Shown in pieces: positions 17,804 to 26,345 of a DNA stretch of 64,000 nucleotides. The position numbers and the translations under genes are program-made. Positions within the stretch are counted from its first letter, which is position 1, and each line of letters begins with the position of its first letter. Source of the DNA: Mangrovicoccus sp049603835 (GTDB lineage: Bacteria; Pseudomonadota; Alphaproteobacteria; Rhodobacterales; Rhodobacteraceae); NCBI GenBank assembly GCA_049603835.1, contig JBMYSZ010000018.1:8633-72632 (forward strand), written 5' to 3'. The notes beneath the pieces were generated by a model. The model saw only the letters and a program-made list of their open reading frames with translations. It ran no database searches and was not told the DNA's origin.

Positions 17804-18499
17804 TTAGACCGTCATCATGCCGCGAATTTCGTCTTCGTTCATCTCGGCACGGGCACCGGATTTGATGATTTGACCGCGATCCATCACATAGAATGTGTCG
17901 CACAGATCGCGGGCGAAGTCGAAATATTGCTCCACCAGCAAAATCGCCATATCGCCTTTATCGCGCAGATAACTGATCGCCCGGCCGATATCTTGGATGA
18001 TCGAGGGTTGGATGCCTTCGGTGGGCTCATCCAGCACCAATAGGCGTGGTTTGGTGACCATGGCGCGGCCGATGGCCAGCTGCTGCTGTTGCCCGCCAGA
18101 CAGGTCACCGCCGCGCCGGTTGAGCATATCTTTGAGCACTGGGAACAGCTCGAAGACTTCATCGGGGACTTTGCGCTCGGATTTTGGCAGGGTGGCAAAG
18201 CCGGTTTCGAGATTTTCTTTGACCGTGAGCAGGGGGAAGATTTCGCGGCCCTGGGGCACGCTGGCAATTCCGGCGCGGGCGCGAGCATCGGGTTTGAGCT
18301 TGGCTATATCGGCGCCTTCCCAAGTAATGGCGCCAGAGCTGATGGATTTGCGCCCAACGATAGTGCGCAGCAAGGTGGTTTTGCCCACGCCATTGCGGCC
18401 CAGAACTGTGGTGACTTTGCCCGGCTCGGCGGTGAGGGAAATGCCGCGCAGCGCCCGTGCAGCGCCGTAATGCGACTCTATATTATCTACGCTTAGCAT
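17804..18499 (-). CDS. urtE: Urea ABC transporter ATP-binding protein UrtE
   Basis: One of two ATPases of the Urt transporter. The 231-aa protein has Walker A GRNGVGKTTLLRTIVG (about residues 34-49), the signature LSGGQQQQLAIGRAM and Walker B LLVLDEPTEGIQPSII. The EGIQPSIIQDI sequence is characteristic of UrtE rather than the related LivF. Its ATG overlaps the last base of the urtD stop codon. It is the last gene of the urtABCDE cluster; no terminator was clear after it. Confidence 0.94.
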   Translation of the reverse strand: MLSVDNIESHYGAARALRGISLTAEPGKVTTVLGRNGVGKTTLLRTIVGRKSISSGAITWEGADIAKLKPDARARAGIASVPQGREIFPLLTVKENLETGFATLPKSERKVPDEVFELFPVLKDMLNRRGGDLSGGQQQQLAIGRAMVTKPRLLVLDEPTEGIQPSIIQDIGRAISYLRDKGDMAILLVEQYFDFARDLCDTFYVMDRGQIIKSGARAEMNEDEIRGMMTV

Positions 18500-19236
18500 T
18501 ATCGCCCCAGATAGACTTCGATAACTTGTTCATTGGCCGAGACATGATCGAGCGAGCCTTGGGCCAGCACATGGCCTTGATGCAGGACCGTCACCCGGCA
18601 ATCCAGGGCTCGGACGAAATCCATATCATGCTCCACCACGATCACCGTATGTTTGCCGGCGATCGACCGCAGCAGCTCGGCGGTGCGCATGGTTTCCGCG
18701 TCGGTCATGCCTGCGGCGGGCTCATCGACGAGCAAAAGCTCGGGATCTTGGGCCAGCAGCATGCCGATTTCCAGCCATTGCTTTTGCCCGTGGCTCAGAA
18801 GCCCTGCCAGCTCATTGCGTTGTGCGCTGAGTTTGACCAGCTCTAGCAGCTCGTCGATGCGGGTTTGTTCGGATTTGCTGCGCTTGTCGAAGAGGGTGGC
18901 CCAGATGGAGCGATCCGCTTTCAGGGCCAGCGCCATATTATCTTCGACGGTTTGGGTTTCAAAGACGGTCGGCTTTTGGAATTTGCGGCCAATCCCTAGT
19001 CGCGCAGTCCCTGCTTCATCGGACAGGGTCAGGTCTATATTTTGGTTCCACAGGACTTTGCCGCTATCGGGTCGAGTTTTGCCGGTGACGATATCCATCA
19101 TTGTGGTTTTGCCAGCGCCATTAGGGCCGATAATCGCGTGAAGCTCGCCTTTTTCCACGGTGAGGGAGAGGTCATTGATGGCTTTGAACCCGTCAAAGCT
19201 GCGATTGACCCCATCGAGCATTAGTTGAACGGTCAT
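18499..19236 (-). CDS. urtD: Urea ABC transporter ATP-binding protein UrtD
   Basis: Second ATPase of the Urt transporter, 245 aa. Walker A is GPNGAGKTTMMDIVTGK (about residues 37-53), the signature is LSHGQKQWLEIGMLLAQ (the variant SHGQ motif of this family) and Walker B is LLLVDEPAAGMTDAE. The IDLTLSDEAGTARLGIGRKFQKP region is typical of UrtD. Its start overlaps the urtC stop codon as ATGA. Confidence 0.94.
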   Translation of the reverse strand: MTVQLMLDGVNRSFDGFKAINDLSLTVEKGELHAIIGPNGAGKTTMMDIVTGKTRPDSGKVLWNQNIDLTLSDEAGTARLGIGRKFQKPTVFETQTVEDNMALALKADRSIWATLFDKRSKSEQTRIDELLELVKLSAQRNELAGLLSHGQKQWLEIGMLLAQDPELLLVDEPAAGMTDAETMRTAELLRSIAGKHTVIVVEHDMDFVRALDCRVTVLHQGHVLAQGSLDHVSANEQVIEVYLGR

Positions 19237-20324
19237 GCATGCACCTCGCTGGGTTTCGGTTTGCGGCTCAGCAGGCTTTCGATCACGCCGACCACGCCTT
19301 TGGGCATGAAGAGGGTGACAAAGATGAAGAGCCCGCCCAGGGCAAAGAGCCAGATTTCCGGCAGCCAGCTGGTAAGATAGGTTTTCGCCAGCGCTACCAG
19401 GATCGCGCCGAGAGCCGCGCCCACGAGTGTGCCGCGTCCACCGAGGGCAACCCAGATGACGATCTCGATTGAGTTGGCGGGGCTGAATTCGCCGGGATTG
19501 ATGATGCCGACCTGAGGCACATAAAGCGCGCCTGCGACCCCGGCCATCATGGCCGATACGGTGAAGACGAAGAGTTTGTACTCCTCCACCCGGTAGCCGA
19601 TGAAGCGGGTACGGCTTTCCGCGTCGCGAATGGCGATCAGGACTTTGCCGAGTTTGGAATTGGTGATGGCTTTGGCGATCAAGAGCCCAGCCGCGAGGGC
19701 GATGGCCGAGAGCACGAACAGCGCGGCCCGTGTGGTGTCGGATTGCAGATCGAAGCCGAGCACGTCTTTGAAATCGGTCAGGCCGTTATTGCCGCCAAAG
19801 CCCATCTCATTGCGGAAGAAGGCCAGGAGAAGGGCATAGGTCATGGCCTGGGTGATGATCGACAGGTAAACCCCGGTGACGCGGCTGCGGAAGGCGAACC
19901 AGCCGAAGATGAAGGCGAGCAGTCCTGGGGCGAGCAACACCATCAGGCAGGCAAACCAGAACATATCGAAGCCATACCAATACCAGGGCAGCTCCTGCCA
20001 GTTAAGGAAGACCATGAAGTCCGGCAGGTCGGGATTGGCATAGACGCCGCGATCGCCGATTTCCCGCATCAGATGCATGCCCATGGCATAGCCGCCCAAA
20101 GCGAAAAAGGCGCCATGGCCGAGGCTGAGAATGCCGCAATAGCCCCAGACTAGGTCAAGCGCGACGGCCAGAAGCGCATAGCAAAGATATTTGCCCAGGA
20201 GCGAGACGATATAAGAGGGCACGGCTTGGCCCTCCATGGCGAGATTGCCATAGGGGATGGCGACGGTCAGCAGGAAGAGACCGGCAAGGAAGATGCCCAT
20301 TCGGCGGTCGATCAGGCGCAGCAT
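19233..20324 (-). CDS. urtC: Urea ABC transporter permease UrtC
   Basis: Membrane permease of the LivM type, 363 aa, with about nine hydrophobic segments. Typical features are LDLVWGYCGILSLGHGAFFALGGYAMGMHLMR and WVALGGRGTLVGAALGAILVALAKTYLTS. It forms the membrane channel with UrtB. It lies 214 bp downstream of urtB, an unusually long gap in an otherwise overlapping operon; that gap is strongly structured. Confidence 0.94.
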   Translation of the reverse strand: MLRLIDRRMGIFLAGLFLLTVAIPYGNLAMEGQAVPSYIVSLLGKYLCYALLAVALDLVWGYCGILSLGHGAFFALGGYAMGMHLMREIGDRGVYANPDLPDFMVFLNWQELPWYWYGFDMFWFACLMVLLAPGLLAFIFGWFAFRSRVTGVYLSIITQAMTYALLLAFFRNEMGFGGNNGLTDFKDVLGFDLQSDTTRAALFVLSAIALAAGLLIAKAITNSKLGKVLIAIRDAESRTRFIGYRVEEYKLFVFTVSAMMAGVAGALYVPQVGIINPGEFSPANSIEIVIWVALGGRGTLVGAALGAILVALAKTYLTSWLPEIWLFALGGLFIFVTLFMPKGVVGVIESLLSRKPKPSEVHA

Positions 20325-20355
20325 AGGGCGGCTCCGTTTGTCTTTTGGGGAAGGG

Positions 20356-20510
20356 CCGAAGCTTGGGGGGATCGACCCCCCGCGCTCCGGGCTGGGGCGA
20401 GGCCCAGCGGCGCTAAGCTTCGGCGCTTGGAGTGTTGAGAAATGGCCTTGGAGCTAGCAGCCCCCGCGCGCAAGCGTGGGGCGCGGGCGAGGGGCTCGAT
20501 GCCCCGAGGC
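20356..20510 (-). repeat. Structured urtB-urtC spacer with nested inverted repeats
   Basis: CCGAAGCTT (20356-20364) is complementary to AAGCTTCGG (20415-20423) and encloses two hairpins, GGGGGG/CCCCCC (20365-20381) and GCTGGG/CCCAGC (20391-20408): a three-way junction. Closer to urtB are CCCGCGC/GCGCGGG (20463-20487) and GGGGC/GCCCC (20491-20505). No long T-run follows. This may tune UrtB:UrtC stoichiometry, block RNA decay, or be a dispersed repeat family; the sequence alone cannot decide. Confidence 0.65.
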
Positions 20511-20538
20511 TGCGGGCTCTGCAATAAACCGAGACCGC

Positions 20539-22152
20539 TCATGACTCCACCGCCCGGCCGCGCACTGCAAAGAGACCGCGGGGCCGCTTTTGGATAAAGA
20601 GAATGATAAAGACCAGCACCAGGATCTTACCCAGCACCGCACCGGTCCAGGGCTCTAGGAACTTATTGGCAATCCCAAGGCTAAAGGCCGCTGCCAGCGT
20701 GCCCCAGATCGAGCCCGCCCCGCCAAAGACCACCACCATGAAGCTATCCACGATATAGCTTTGGCCCAAATTCGGCGACACATTATCGATCTGGCTCAGC
20801 GCCACGCCCGCAAGCCCAGCAATCCCGGCACCAAGGCCAAAGGTCATCGCATCCACCCAGCCAGTGCGAATACCCATATCCGCCGCCATCGCCCGGTTTT
20901 GTGTCACCGCGCGCATTTGCAGCCCGATCGGGGTCTTTTTCAGCACAAAGAGCAGCACAAAGAACACGGCTAGGGCAAAGAGCAAGATCCAAAGCCGGTT
21001 ATAGGTGATCGTCATCTGGCCCACTTCAAACGCGCCAGACATCCAGCTTGGATTGCCCACTTCGCGGTTATTGGGGCCGAAGATCGAGCGCACGGTTTGC
21101 TGCAAGATCAGGCTAATCCCCCAGGTCGCCAGCAAGGTCTCCAAGGCGCGGCCATAGAGAAAGCGCACACAGCCGCGCTCAATGGCAACGCCAATCCCTC
21201 CGGCCACCAAAAAGGCCAGGGGCGCGGCGATCAAAAGCGACCAGTCAAAGAGCCAGGGCGCGCTATTGCGGATCAGCTCTTGCACCGCAAAAGTGGTATA
21301 GGCGCCCAGCATCACCAGCTCGCCATGGGCCATATTGATTACGCCCATCACCCCAAAAGTAATCGCAAGCCCAATCGCGGCCAGCAGAAGCACAGAGCCC
21401 AGCGAGAGGCCAAACCACACATTCTGTCCCATGGACCAAAGTTTTTGCGCTTGCTCGATTCGCTTCACGGCCTCGGTAGCCGCGGCAGAGAGCGTAGGGT
21501 CATCCCCTTCAGCAATCGGGGACAGCACCGCCTTGGCCTCGGCATCACCGCGTTTTTGCAGCACGGCGATGGCCTCCAGCTTCTGCGCTTCGCTCGCATC
21601 GCCAACAAGGCGGGTCACGGCCAAAGCCTCGGACAGGGCCTCGCTCACACGGCTGTCTTGTTCATCGGCGAGTACAGCGGCCAAAATCTCGGCCTGTTCT
21701 GGATCGGCGGCCTTAAACGCGGCCTCGGCCGCAGCCAAGCGCCGGGAGGGATCGGGATCGCGCAGGGTCAGCGTGCCGATAGCCGTGCGCAAAACCCGAC
21801 GTAGGGAGTTGTTCACCTTGATCTTGGACGAGCCGCGCCGGGCCACAACGCCATATTCCTCGCCGGTCAACGCATCGCGTGCCAGATCTTCGCCGCCTTC
21901 TTCGCGGATAAAGACCACACGCTCATTGGATTTCAGCTTGTGCAAATTGCCCTCTAGCAGAGCCTCTAGCACAGAAATCGCTGCTGGATCGCCCGAGGCG
22001 GCGATCTCTTCGATCACAATGGCGCGGGCATCATATTTGCCCTCGGGCAGGGCAGTGACCAGCTCTTCGAAACTCGCGCTCCATGCCGCAAGCGGCAGAG
22101 TGACAAATAACAAGATGCTCAGGAGACGGAGGGGGCGAAGCAAATTCATCAT
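20539..22152 (-). CDS. urtB: Urea ABC transporter permease UrtB
   Basis: The 537-aa protein begins with a signal-like segment (LRLLSILLFVTLPLAAWSASF), followed by about 200 residues of soluble, Ala/Glu-rich helical repeats, then a LivH-type permease domain with about eight membrane segments (from SLGSVLLLAAIGLAITFGVMG onward). The long extracytoplasmic N-terminal extension is characteristic of UrtB compared with LivH. Two ATG codons in tandem (22152 and 22149) are possible starts, both after GAAGG. The gene follows urtA by 98 bp. Confidence 0.94.
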   Translation of the reverse strand: MMNLLRPLRLLSILLFVTLPLAAWSASFEELVTALPEGKYDARAIVIEEIAASGDPAAISVLEALLEGNLHKLKSNERVVFIREEGGEDLARDALTGEEYGVVARRGSSKIKVNNSLRRVLRTAIGTLTLRDPDPSRRLAAAEAAFKAADPEQAEILAAVLADEQDSRVSEALSEALAVTRLVGDASEAQKLEAIAVLQKRGDAEAKAVLSPIAEGDDPTLSAAATEAVKRIEQAQKLWSMGQNVWFGLSLGSVLLLAAIGLAITFGVMGVINMAHGELVMLGAYTTFAVQELIRNSAPWLFDWSLLIAAPLAFLVAGGIGVAIERGCVRFLYGRALETLLATWGISLILQQTVRSIFGPNNREVGNPSWMSGAFEVGQMTITYNRLWILLFALAVFFVLLFVLKKTPIGLQMRAVTQNRAMAADMGIRTGWVDAMTFGLGAGIAGLAGVALSQIDNVSPNLGQSYIVDSFMVVVFGGAGSIWGTLAAAFSLGIANKFLEPWTGAVLGKILVLVFIILFIQKRPRGLFAVRGRAVES

Positions 22153-22250
22153 TGGCCTTCACAAACAGGAAGACTGCGGCCCAAGTCAAACAAAGGCCGC
22201 AGCATCGTCAAAAAGGGGCGGGGCGCTGTGGCCCCGCTAAAGTGCGCAGA

Positions 22251-23534
22251 TTATTCTGCAGAACCACCGCAAGTTTCGGTTTCGGTGTTGTAGTTGCCGC
22301 ATTTCAGCTCAACCCAGTCAGAGACCAGCGGAGCGGATTCCGGCAGGTAATCGGACCATGCATCGCCCGGTACCAGACCTTCGGTTTCCCAAACAACGTC
22401 GAACTGACCATCGTCTTGGATTTCACCAACCAGAACCGGCTTGGTGATATGGTGGTTCGGCAGCATGACAGATGTACCACCGGTCAGGTTCGGAACTTCG
22501 GTGCCCGGCAGAGCCGCGATCACAGCATCCGCATCAGTGGTGCCGGCGGCTTCTACCGCTTTCACCCACATGTTGAAGCCGATGTAATGGGCTTCCATCG
22601 GGTCGTTGGATACGCGAGCTTCGTCGCCGGTGAATTCGATCCAGCTATCGATGAAGGCGTCATTTTCCGCAGTGTCCACGGACATGAAGTAGTTCCATGC
22701 GGCCAGGTGACCAACCAGCGGGCCAGTGTCCAGACCGGACAGCTCTTCTTCACCAACGGAGAAGGCTACAACCGGGATGTCCTCGGCGGAGATGCCTTGG
22801 TTGCCCAGCTCTTTGTAGAACGGCACGTTTGCGTCACCATTGATGGTGGATACAACAGCGGTTTTCTTGCCTGCGGAGCCGAATTCTTTGATGTCAGACA
22901 CGATGGTCTGCCAGTCAGAGTGACCAAACGGGGTGTAGTTGATCATGATGTCTTCGGCAGGGACACCTTTGGCCTGAAGGTAAGCTTCCAGGATCTTGTT
23001 GGTGGTACGCGGGTAGACATAGTCGGTACCGGCCAGAACCCAACGCTCAACGCTTTCGTTTTCCATCAGGTAGTCAACCGCCGGGATTGCCTGCTGGTTC
23101 GGTGCCGCGCCGGTGTAGAATACGTTGTACTGGGATTCTTCGCCTTCATACTGAACCGGGTAGAACAGGATCGAGTTCAGCTCTTCGAAAACCGGCAGAA
23201 CCGATTTACGCGAAACGGAAGTCCAGCAGCCGAAAACAACATCAACGCCGTTACCTTCGATCAGCTCGCGCGCTTTTTCAGCGAATAGTGGCCAGTCAGA
23301 CGCTGGGTCAACAACAACGGCTTCCAACATTTTGCCGTTCACGCCGCCTTTTTCATTCTGCTCTTCGATGAGCATCAGCATTGCGTCTTTCAGAGTGGTT
23401 TCCGAAATCGCCATAGTGCCGGACAGCGAGTGCAGAATGCCCACTTTGATGGTGTCCTCAGCTGCCAGTGCAGTGGTGCCCATCAGAGCGGTCAGCGCGG
23501 ATGCGCCGATAAGGGTCTTGGTGAAAGAAGTCAT
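22251..23534 (-). CDS. urtA: Urea ABC transporter substrate-binding protein UrtA
   Basis: Periplasmic binding protein of 427 aa. It has an N-terminal signal peptide (TLIGASALTALMGTTALAAEDT) and the type I fold beginning KVGILHSLSGTMAISETTLKDA, with the family-typical GGVNGKMLEAVVVDPASDW and the segment VFGCWTSVSRKSVLPVFEE. This is close to textbook UrtA rather than the amino-acid binding protein LivK. It heads the operon urtABCDE. No urease genes are in the window. Confidence 0.95.
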   Translation of the reverse strand: MTSFTKTLIGASALTALMGTTALAAEDTIKVGILHSLSGTMAISETTLKDAMLMLIEEQNEKGGVNGKMLEAVVVDPASDWPLFAEKARELIEGNGVDVVFGCWTSVSRKSVLPVFEELNSILFYPVQYEGEESQYNVFYTGAAPNQQAIPAVDYLMENESVERWVLAGTDYVYPRTTNKILEAYLQAKGVPAEDIMINYTPFGHSDWQTIVSDIKEFGSAGKKTAVVSTINGDANVPFYKELGNQGISAEDIPVVAFSVGEEELSGLDTGPLVGHLAAWNYFMSVDTAENDAFIDSWIEFTGDEARVSNDPMEAHYIGFNMWVKAVEAAGTTDADAVIAALPGTEVPNLTGGTSVMLPNHHITKPVLVGEIQDDGQFDVVWETEGLVPGDAWSDYLPESAPLVSDWVELKCGNYNTETETCGGSAE

Positions 23535-24049
23535 GAAGTGTTCCCCTTACGGAAATGCGGGCAAAGGATTTTCGCATGCAGCCATTGGCTACACGATCCT
23601 CCCGCTGGATTTTTGTCCCTGTTGCCGTGACCGCTGACCCCGTTGCCCCCGGTTCGGCTATGGCAAGCTCGGTTTCCCAGAATCCCTGCTTGCCGCGTGG
23701 GGACGGTGCGAATTGGCGCGGCTGTAGGGAACAGTCTTTGCGCCGAAAACCTGTCTAAGCTGTCAGGGAAATGCACCATAGATTAAAAAGCGTGCAATTA
23801 TTGCATACAATGACGTATAAATAGGCGGCATGATAAATTCATGGATCGGGGAGCATGCATGGGTGTTGAAAGGCCGCCTTGCCTCCGCGGGATCCGGAAA
23901 ATCTACGACCGCGAACAGCGCCTATTGAGTGGTGATATGCGGGTGCGCCAAGGCCGGGCAGCAAATCATAAGAATTTTCGCTTTCCCCCATCTTTCTCGC
24001 TGGGGGCTCTTGACCGCCCGAATTGGATCCCTTAACACCCGCGCACCTT
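23535..24049. other. urtA leader and spacer before tRNA-Met
   Basis: These 515 bp should contain the urtA promoter (minus strand) and the tRNA-Met promoter (plus strand). I found no gene I can support; a 64-codon frame at 23841-24035 lacks a ribosome-binding site and family features. The region around 23780-23830 is AT-rich with a short perfect palindrome. No clear sigma-54 site was found by eye. Confidence 0.4.
23793..23805. promoter_or_regulatory. Short palindrome upstream of urtA
   Basis: TGCAAT, one T, then ATTGCA: a perfect 6-1-6 inverted repeat about 260 bp upstream of the urtA start in an AT-rich patch. A half site resembling the NtrC motif, TGCACC, lies 16 bp to the left (23772). It is a candidate operator only. 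Confidence 0.3.
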
Positions 24050-24126
24050 GGCGGAGTAGCTCAGTTGGTTAGAGCAGAGGAATCATAATCCTTGTGTCGG
24101 GGGTTCAAGTCCCTCCTCCGCTACCA
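24050..24126 (+). tRNA. tRNA-Met (CAT)
   Basis: A 77-nt cloverleaf with acceptor stem GGCGGAG/CTCCGCT, D-stem GCTC/GAGC, anticodon loop ATCATAA giving anticodon CAT, T-loop GTTCAAG and an encoded CCA. The sequence resembles elongator tRNA-Met of alphaproteobacteria; initiator tRNA would have a mismatched first pair and a GGG/CCC anticodon stem, and a lysidine-modified Ile tRNA would look different. Confidence 0.93.
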
Positions 24127-24232
24127 TCACGGTTTCACAGAAAACTCTGATGGTAGCTGACATCCTCAGATATCCCCAACCTCCTGCTAGCATTGGCGAA
24201 GTTGAGCTTTCTTGGGGAAGCCGTTTTTAGAG

Positions 24233-25390
24233 TTACGCCAATTCCCCGGCACGACGGGCCAGGCGGCGCAAGCGGATTTCCGTGTCTTCGACACGTGAGA
24301 AAATATAATGTCCCGGCACTTTGCCGGCGCGCAAATTTTCCTCCAAAATGCCGTCTTCGGTCAGAGTGGGCAGTACCCGGCGGGACACATCATTGACGAA
24401 CCAGCCTAAATAGCCTTGGGCCGCCATCTCAGTGCTGAAGGTGGTTATGTCCTCGACTGCGGAATGCGCCACGAAAAGCGTTGCATCCTGAATAATGGGA
24501 TCCAGCGGCAATTCGGTGCGGGATGGGTCGGATTTGACCATAACCGCCGCGACGGGAATATCGCAGCCTTCGACCCAGCTTGCCAGGGCCTCTTGGTCCC
24601 CCATCGGATGGGCTTCGAGGATATCGAGGCAAGCATTCAGCTCGGAATTTTCGGTCAGGCGGGGCAGCTCATTTTCCGGCAGCAAGGCCAGCCCGTCTTC
24701 GGTGTTATCCGTGGTGACGGCGGCCAAAGCATAAATGCCGGCCCCGGGTCCAATGGCCAAGCTGCGGCAGCCGCCATCGCGCAAAAGGCTGGTCCATAAA
24801 AACATGGTCAGCCCCTGATGGGCATCCGCACCGTAATAGAAATAGCTGGCCGCCACCGGGTCGTCATTCAGCGCCATCAAATCCAGCCCGCAATGATCGG
24901 TCAAATCCGCACGGACCAGCCCGTAATAGGGAGTTTTCCGCATCAAGCGCGCCACTTCATGGGGAAGTTTGCGGCGCAGGCGCACAGGGTTGTCGATCGG
25001 GCGCAAAATGGGGCGAGCCATAATGGTGGCGCGGGCGCGATTGGCTTGGCGGCGTGGCGACATGGGCGGAAAGGCCGGGGCTGTCGCGGAGGGGGCTGCA
25101 TCGCTTGGCTCGGTCGGCTGTTCTTGGTCCGCATCGGTTGCTGGGGCAGTATCGGCTTCCGGCTCTGCTATCGTGGTGGAGGGGGATCCCGCTTCGGGCA
25201 AATTTACCGCCGCGGTGTCAGATGGGGGCAAATCTGCGGTCGCGATTGGCTCGGCCTCTGCGGTGACTTCCGGGATCGCTTCGGGGGCAGGGGGCGGCAG
25301 ATCCTCTTGCGGCGCCGGCTCTGCCGCGAGGGGCTCCTGCGGGGGCTGAGGCTGTGTGGATTTTTTCCCAAATAGTCGAAACTTCGCCAT
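24233..25390 (-). CDS. Unrecognised protein with Pro/Glu/Ala-rich N-terminus
   Basis: I do not recognise this 385-aa protein. Residues 1-130 are low-complexity (Pro, Glu, Ala) after a basic start (MAKFRLFGKK), and a basic stretch near 130-165 (ANRARATIMARPILRP) precedes a globular C-terminal part of about 220 residues with no membrane segment. Motifs such as DHCGLDLMALNDDPVAASYFYYGADAH and AIGPGAGIYALAAV gave no family. I placed the start at ATG 25390, whose GGGG lies about 8 bp upstream; a longer frame to 25450 is less likely. It stands alone next to tRNA-Met. Confidence 0.75.
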   Translation of the reverse strand: MAKFRLFGKKSTQPQPPQEPLAAEPAPQEDLPPPAPEAIPEVTAEAEPIATADLPPSDTAAVNLPEAGSPSTTIAEPEADTAPATDADQEQPTEPSDAAPSATAPAFPPMSPRRQANRARATIMARPILRPIDNPVRLRRKLPHEVARLMRKTPYYGLVRADLTDHCGLDLMALNDDPVAASYFYYGADAHQGLTMFLWTSLLRDGGCRSLAIGPGAGIYALAAVTTDNTEDGLALLPENELPRLTENSELNACLDILEAHPMGDQEALASWVEGCDIPVAAVMVKSDPSRTELPLDPIIQDATLFVAHSAVEDITTFSTEMAAQGYLGWFVNDVSRRVLPTLTEDGILEENLRAGKVPGHYIFSRVEDTEIRLRRLARRAGELA

Positions 25391-25646
25391 GAACTTGCCC
25401 CTAAATCTCTGTCGCCAAGTTTCCTTGCCGTCCTGACACGTCCTGGTCAAGGATTTCCAATCATTAAGATTTGTCCAGCCTAGACTGTCATTATGTCACG
25501 CGAGTGATGCCCCGAAAATCAAGTTATTCCGGGGGATGCGCCGCTTTTTCGCGGTATTTCTCGCATTGCGTAAGTTGCTCTGCAGGCTTGGGTGTGCAAT
25601 TCAGGACCAGATGGAAGCCACTGACTGTTGAAAGTGTCCGCAGCCC

Positions 25647-26300
25647 ATGACTGATTTCGCGCAACGCCGCACTATGATGGTGGATACCCAAGTCCGCCCC
25701 TCTGATGTCACCAAATTCCCGATTATCGAGGCGCTTTTGGCGATCCCTCGTGAGGAATATGTTCCCGAGACCAGCAAAGAAGCCGCTTATGTGGGCGATA
25801 ATCTGCCAGTGTCTGAGGGCCGCGTTATGGTCGAGCCGCGCACTTTGGCGAAAATGCTAGAGGCGCTGGTTCTGACGCCCGAGGATATGGTGCTCAATAT
25901 CGGCGCTTGCATGGGCTATTCTGCGGCCGTTATGGCGCGCCAGGCCGAAGCGGTGATCGCCGTTGAAGAAGATGAAGACATGGCCAAAGAGGCCGAGCAG
26001 ATCCTTGCCGCCCAAGGCGTTGATAATGTCGCTCTTGTTCAGGCTCCGCTGACGGAAGGCGCGGCAAAGCATGGCCCTTATGACGCGATTTTGATTGAAG
26101 GCGCTGTGGAACAAATAAGTGATGCGTTGATAGCACAGTTGAAAGATGGCGGTCGGATCGCTGCTCTGTTCCTTGACGGCGCGCTTGGGGTCGTGAAGGT
26201 AGGATATAAACTGGACGGTACAGTTTCTTGGCGCTTTGTGTTCAATGCATCCGCGCCGGTGCTGCCAGGTTTTGAAAAAGAAGAGCAGTTCGCTCTGTAA
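25647..26300 (+). CDS. pcm: Protein-L-isoaspartate O-methyltransferase family protein
   Basis: The 217-aa protein fits the PCMT class I methyltransferase fold: ARRTMMVDTQVRPSDV at the N-terminus, EPRTLAKMLEALVL, the SAM site VLNIGACMGYSAAVMARQ (about residues 78-95) and a following acidic VEEDEDMAKEAEQIL. The usual DIG at motif I is NIG here, a mild variant. PCMT repairs isoaspartyl residues, but this alphaproteobacterial branch next to tolC may act on another substrate. It is followed 46 bp later by tolC. Confidence 0.8.
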   Translation: MTDFAQRRTMMVDTQVRPSDVTKFPIIEALLAIPREEYVPETSKEAAYVGDNLPVSEGRVMVEPRTLAKMLEALVLTPEDMVLNIGACMGYSAAVMARQAEAVIAVEEDEDMAKEAEQILAAQGVDNVALVQAPLTEGAAKHGPYDAILIEGAVEQISDALIAQLKDGGRIAALFLDGALGVVKVGYKLDGTVSWRFVFNASAPVLPGFEKEEQFAL

Positions 26301-26345
26301 CCCGACGACGGGGCAGGGCATTCTGCAACGGGTTGAGGTGAGACT

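Noticed and set aside
23841..24035. Plus-strand 64-aa ORF upstream of tRNA-Met
   Set aside because: No ribosome-binding site or recognisable protein; likely chance.
24818..25375. Plus-strand Gly/Arg-rich 185-aa ORF
   Set aside because: It lies opposite the Pro/Glu/Ala-rich coding region, which produces Gly/Arg-rich antisense frames.
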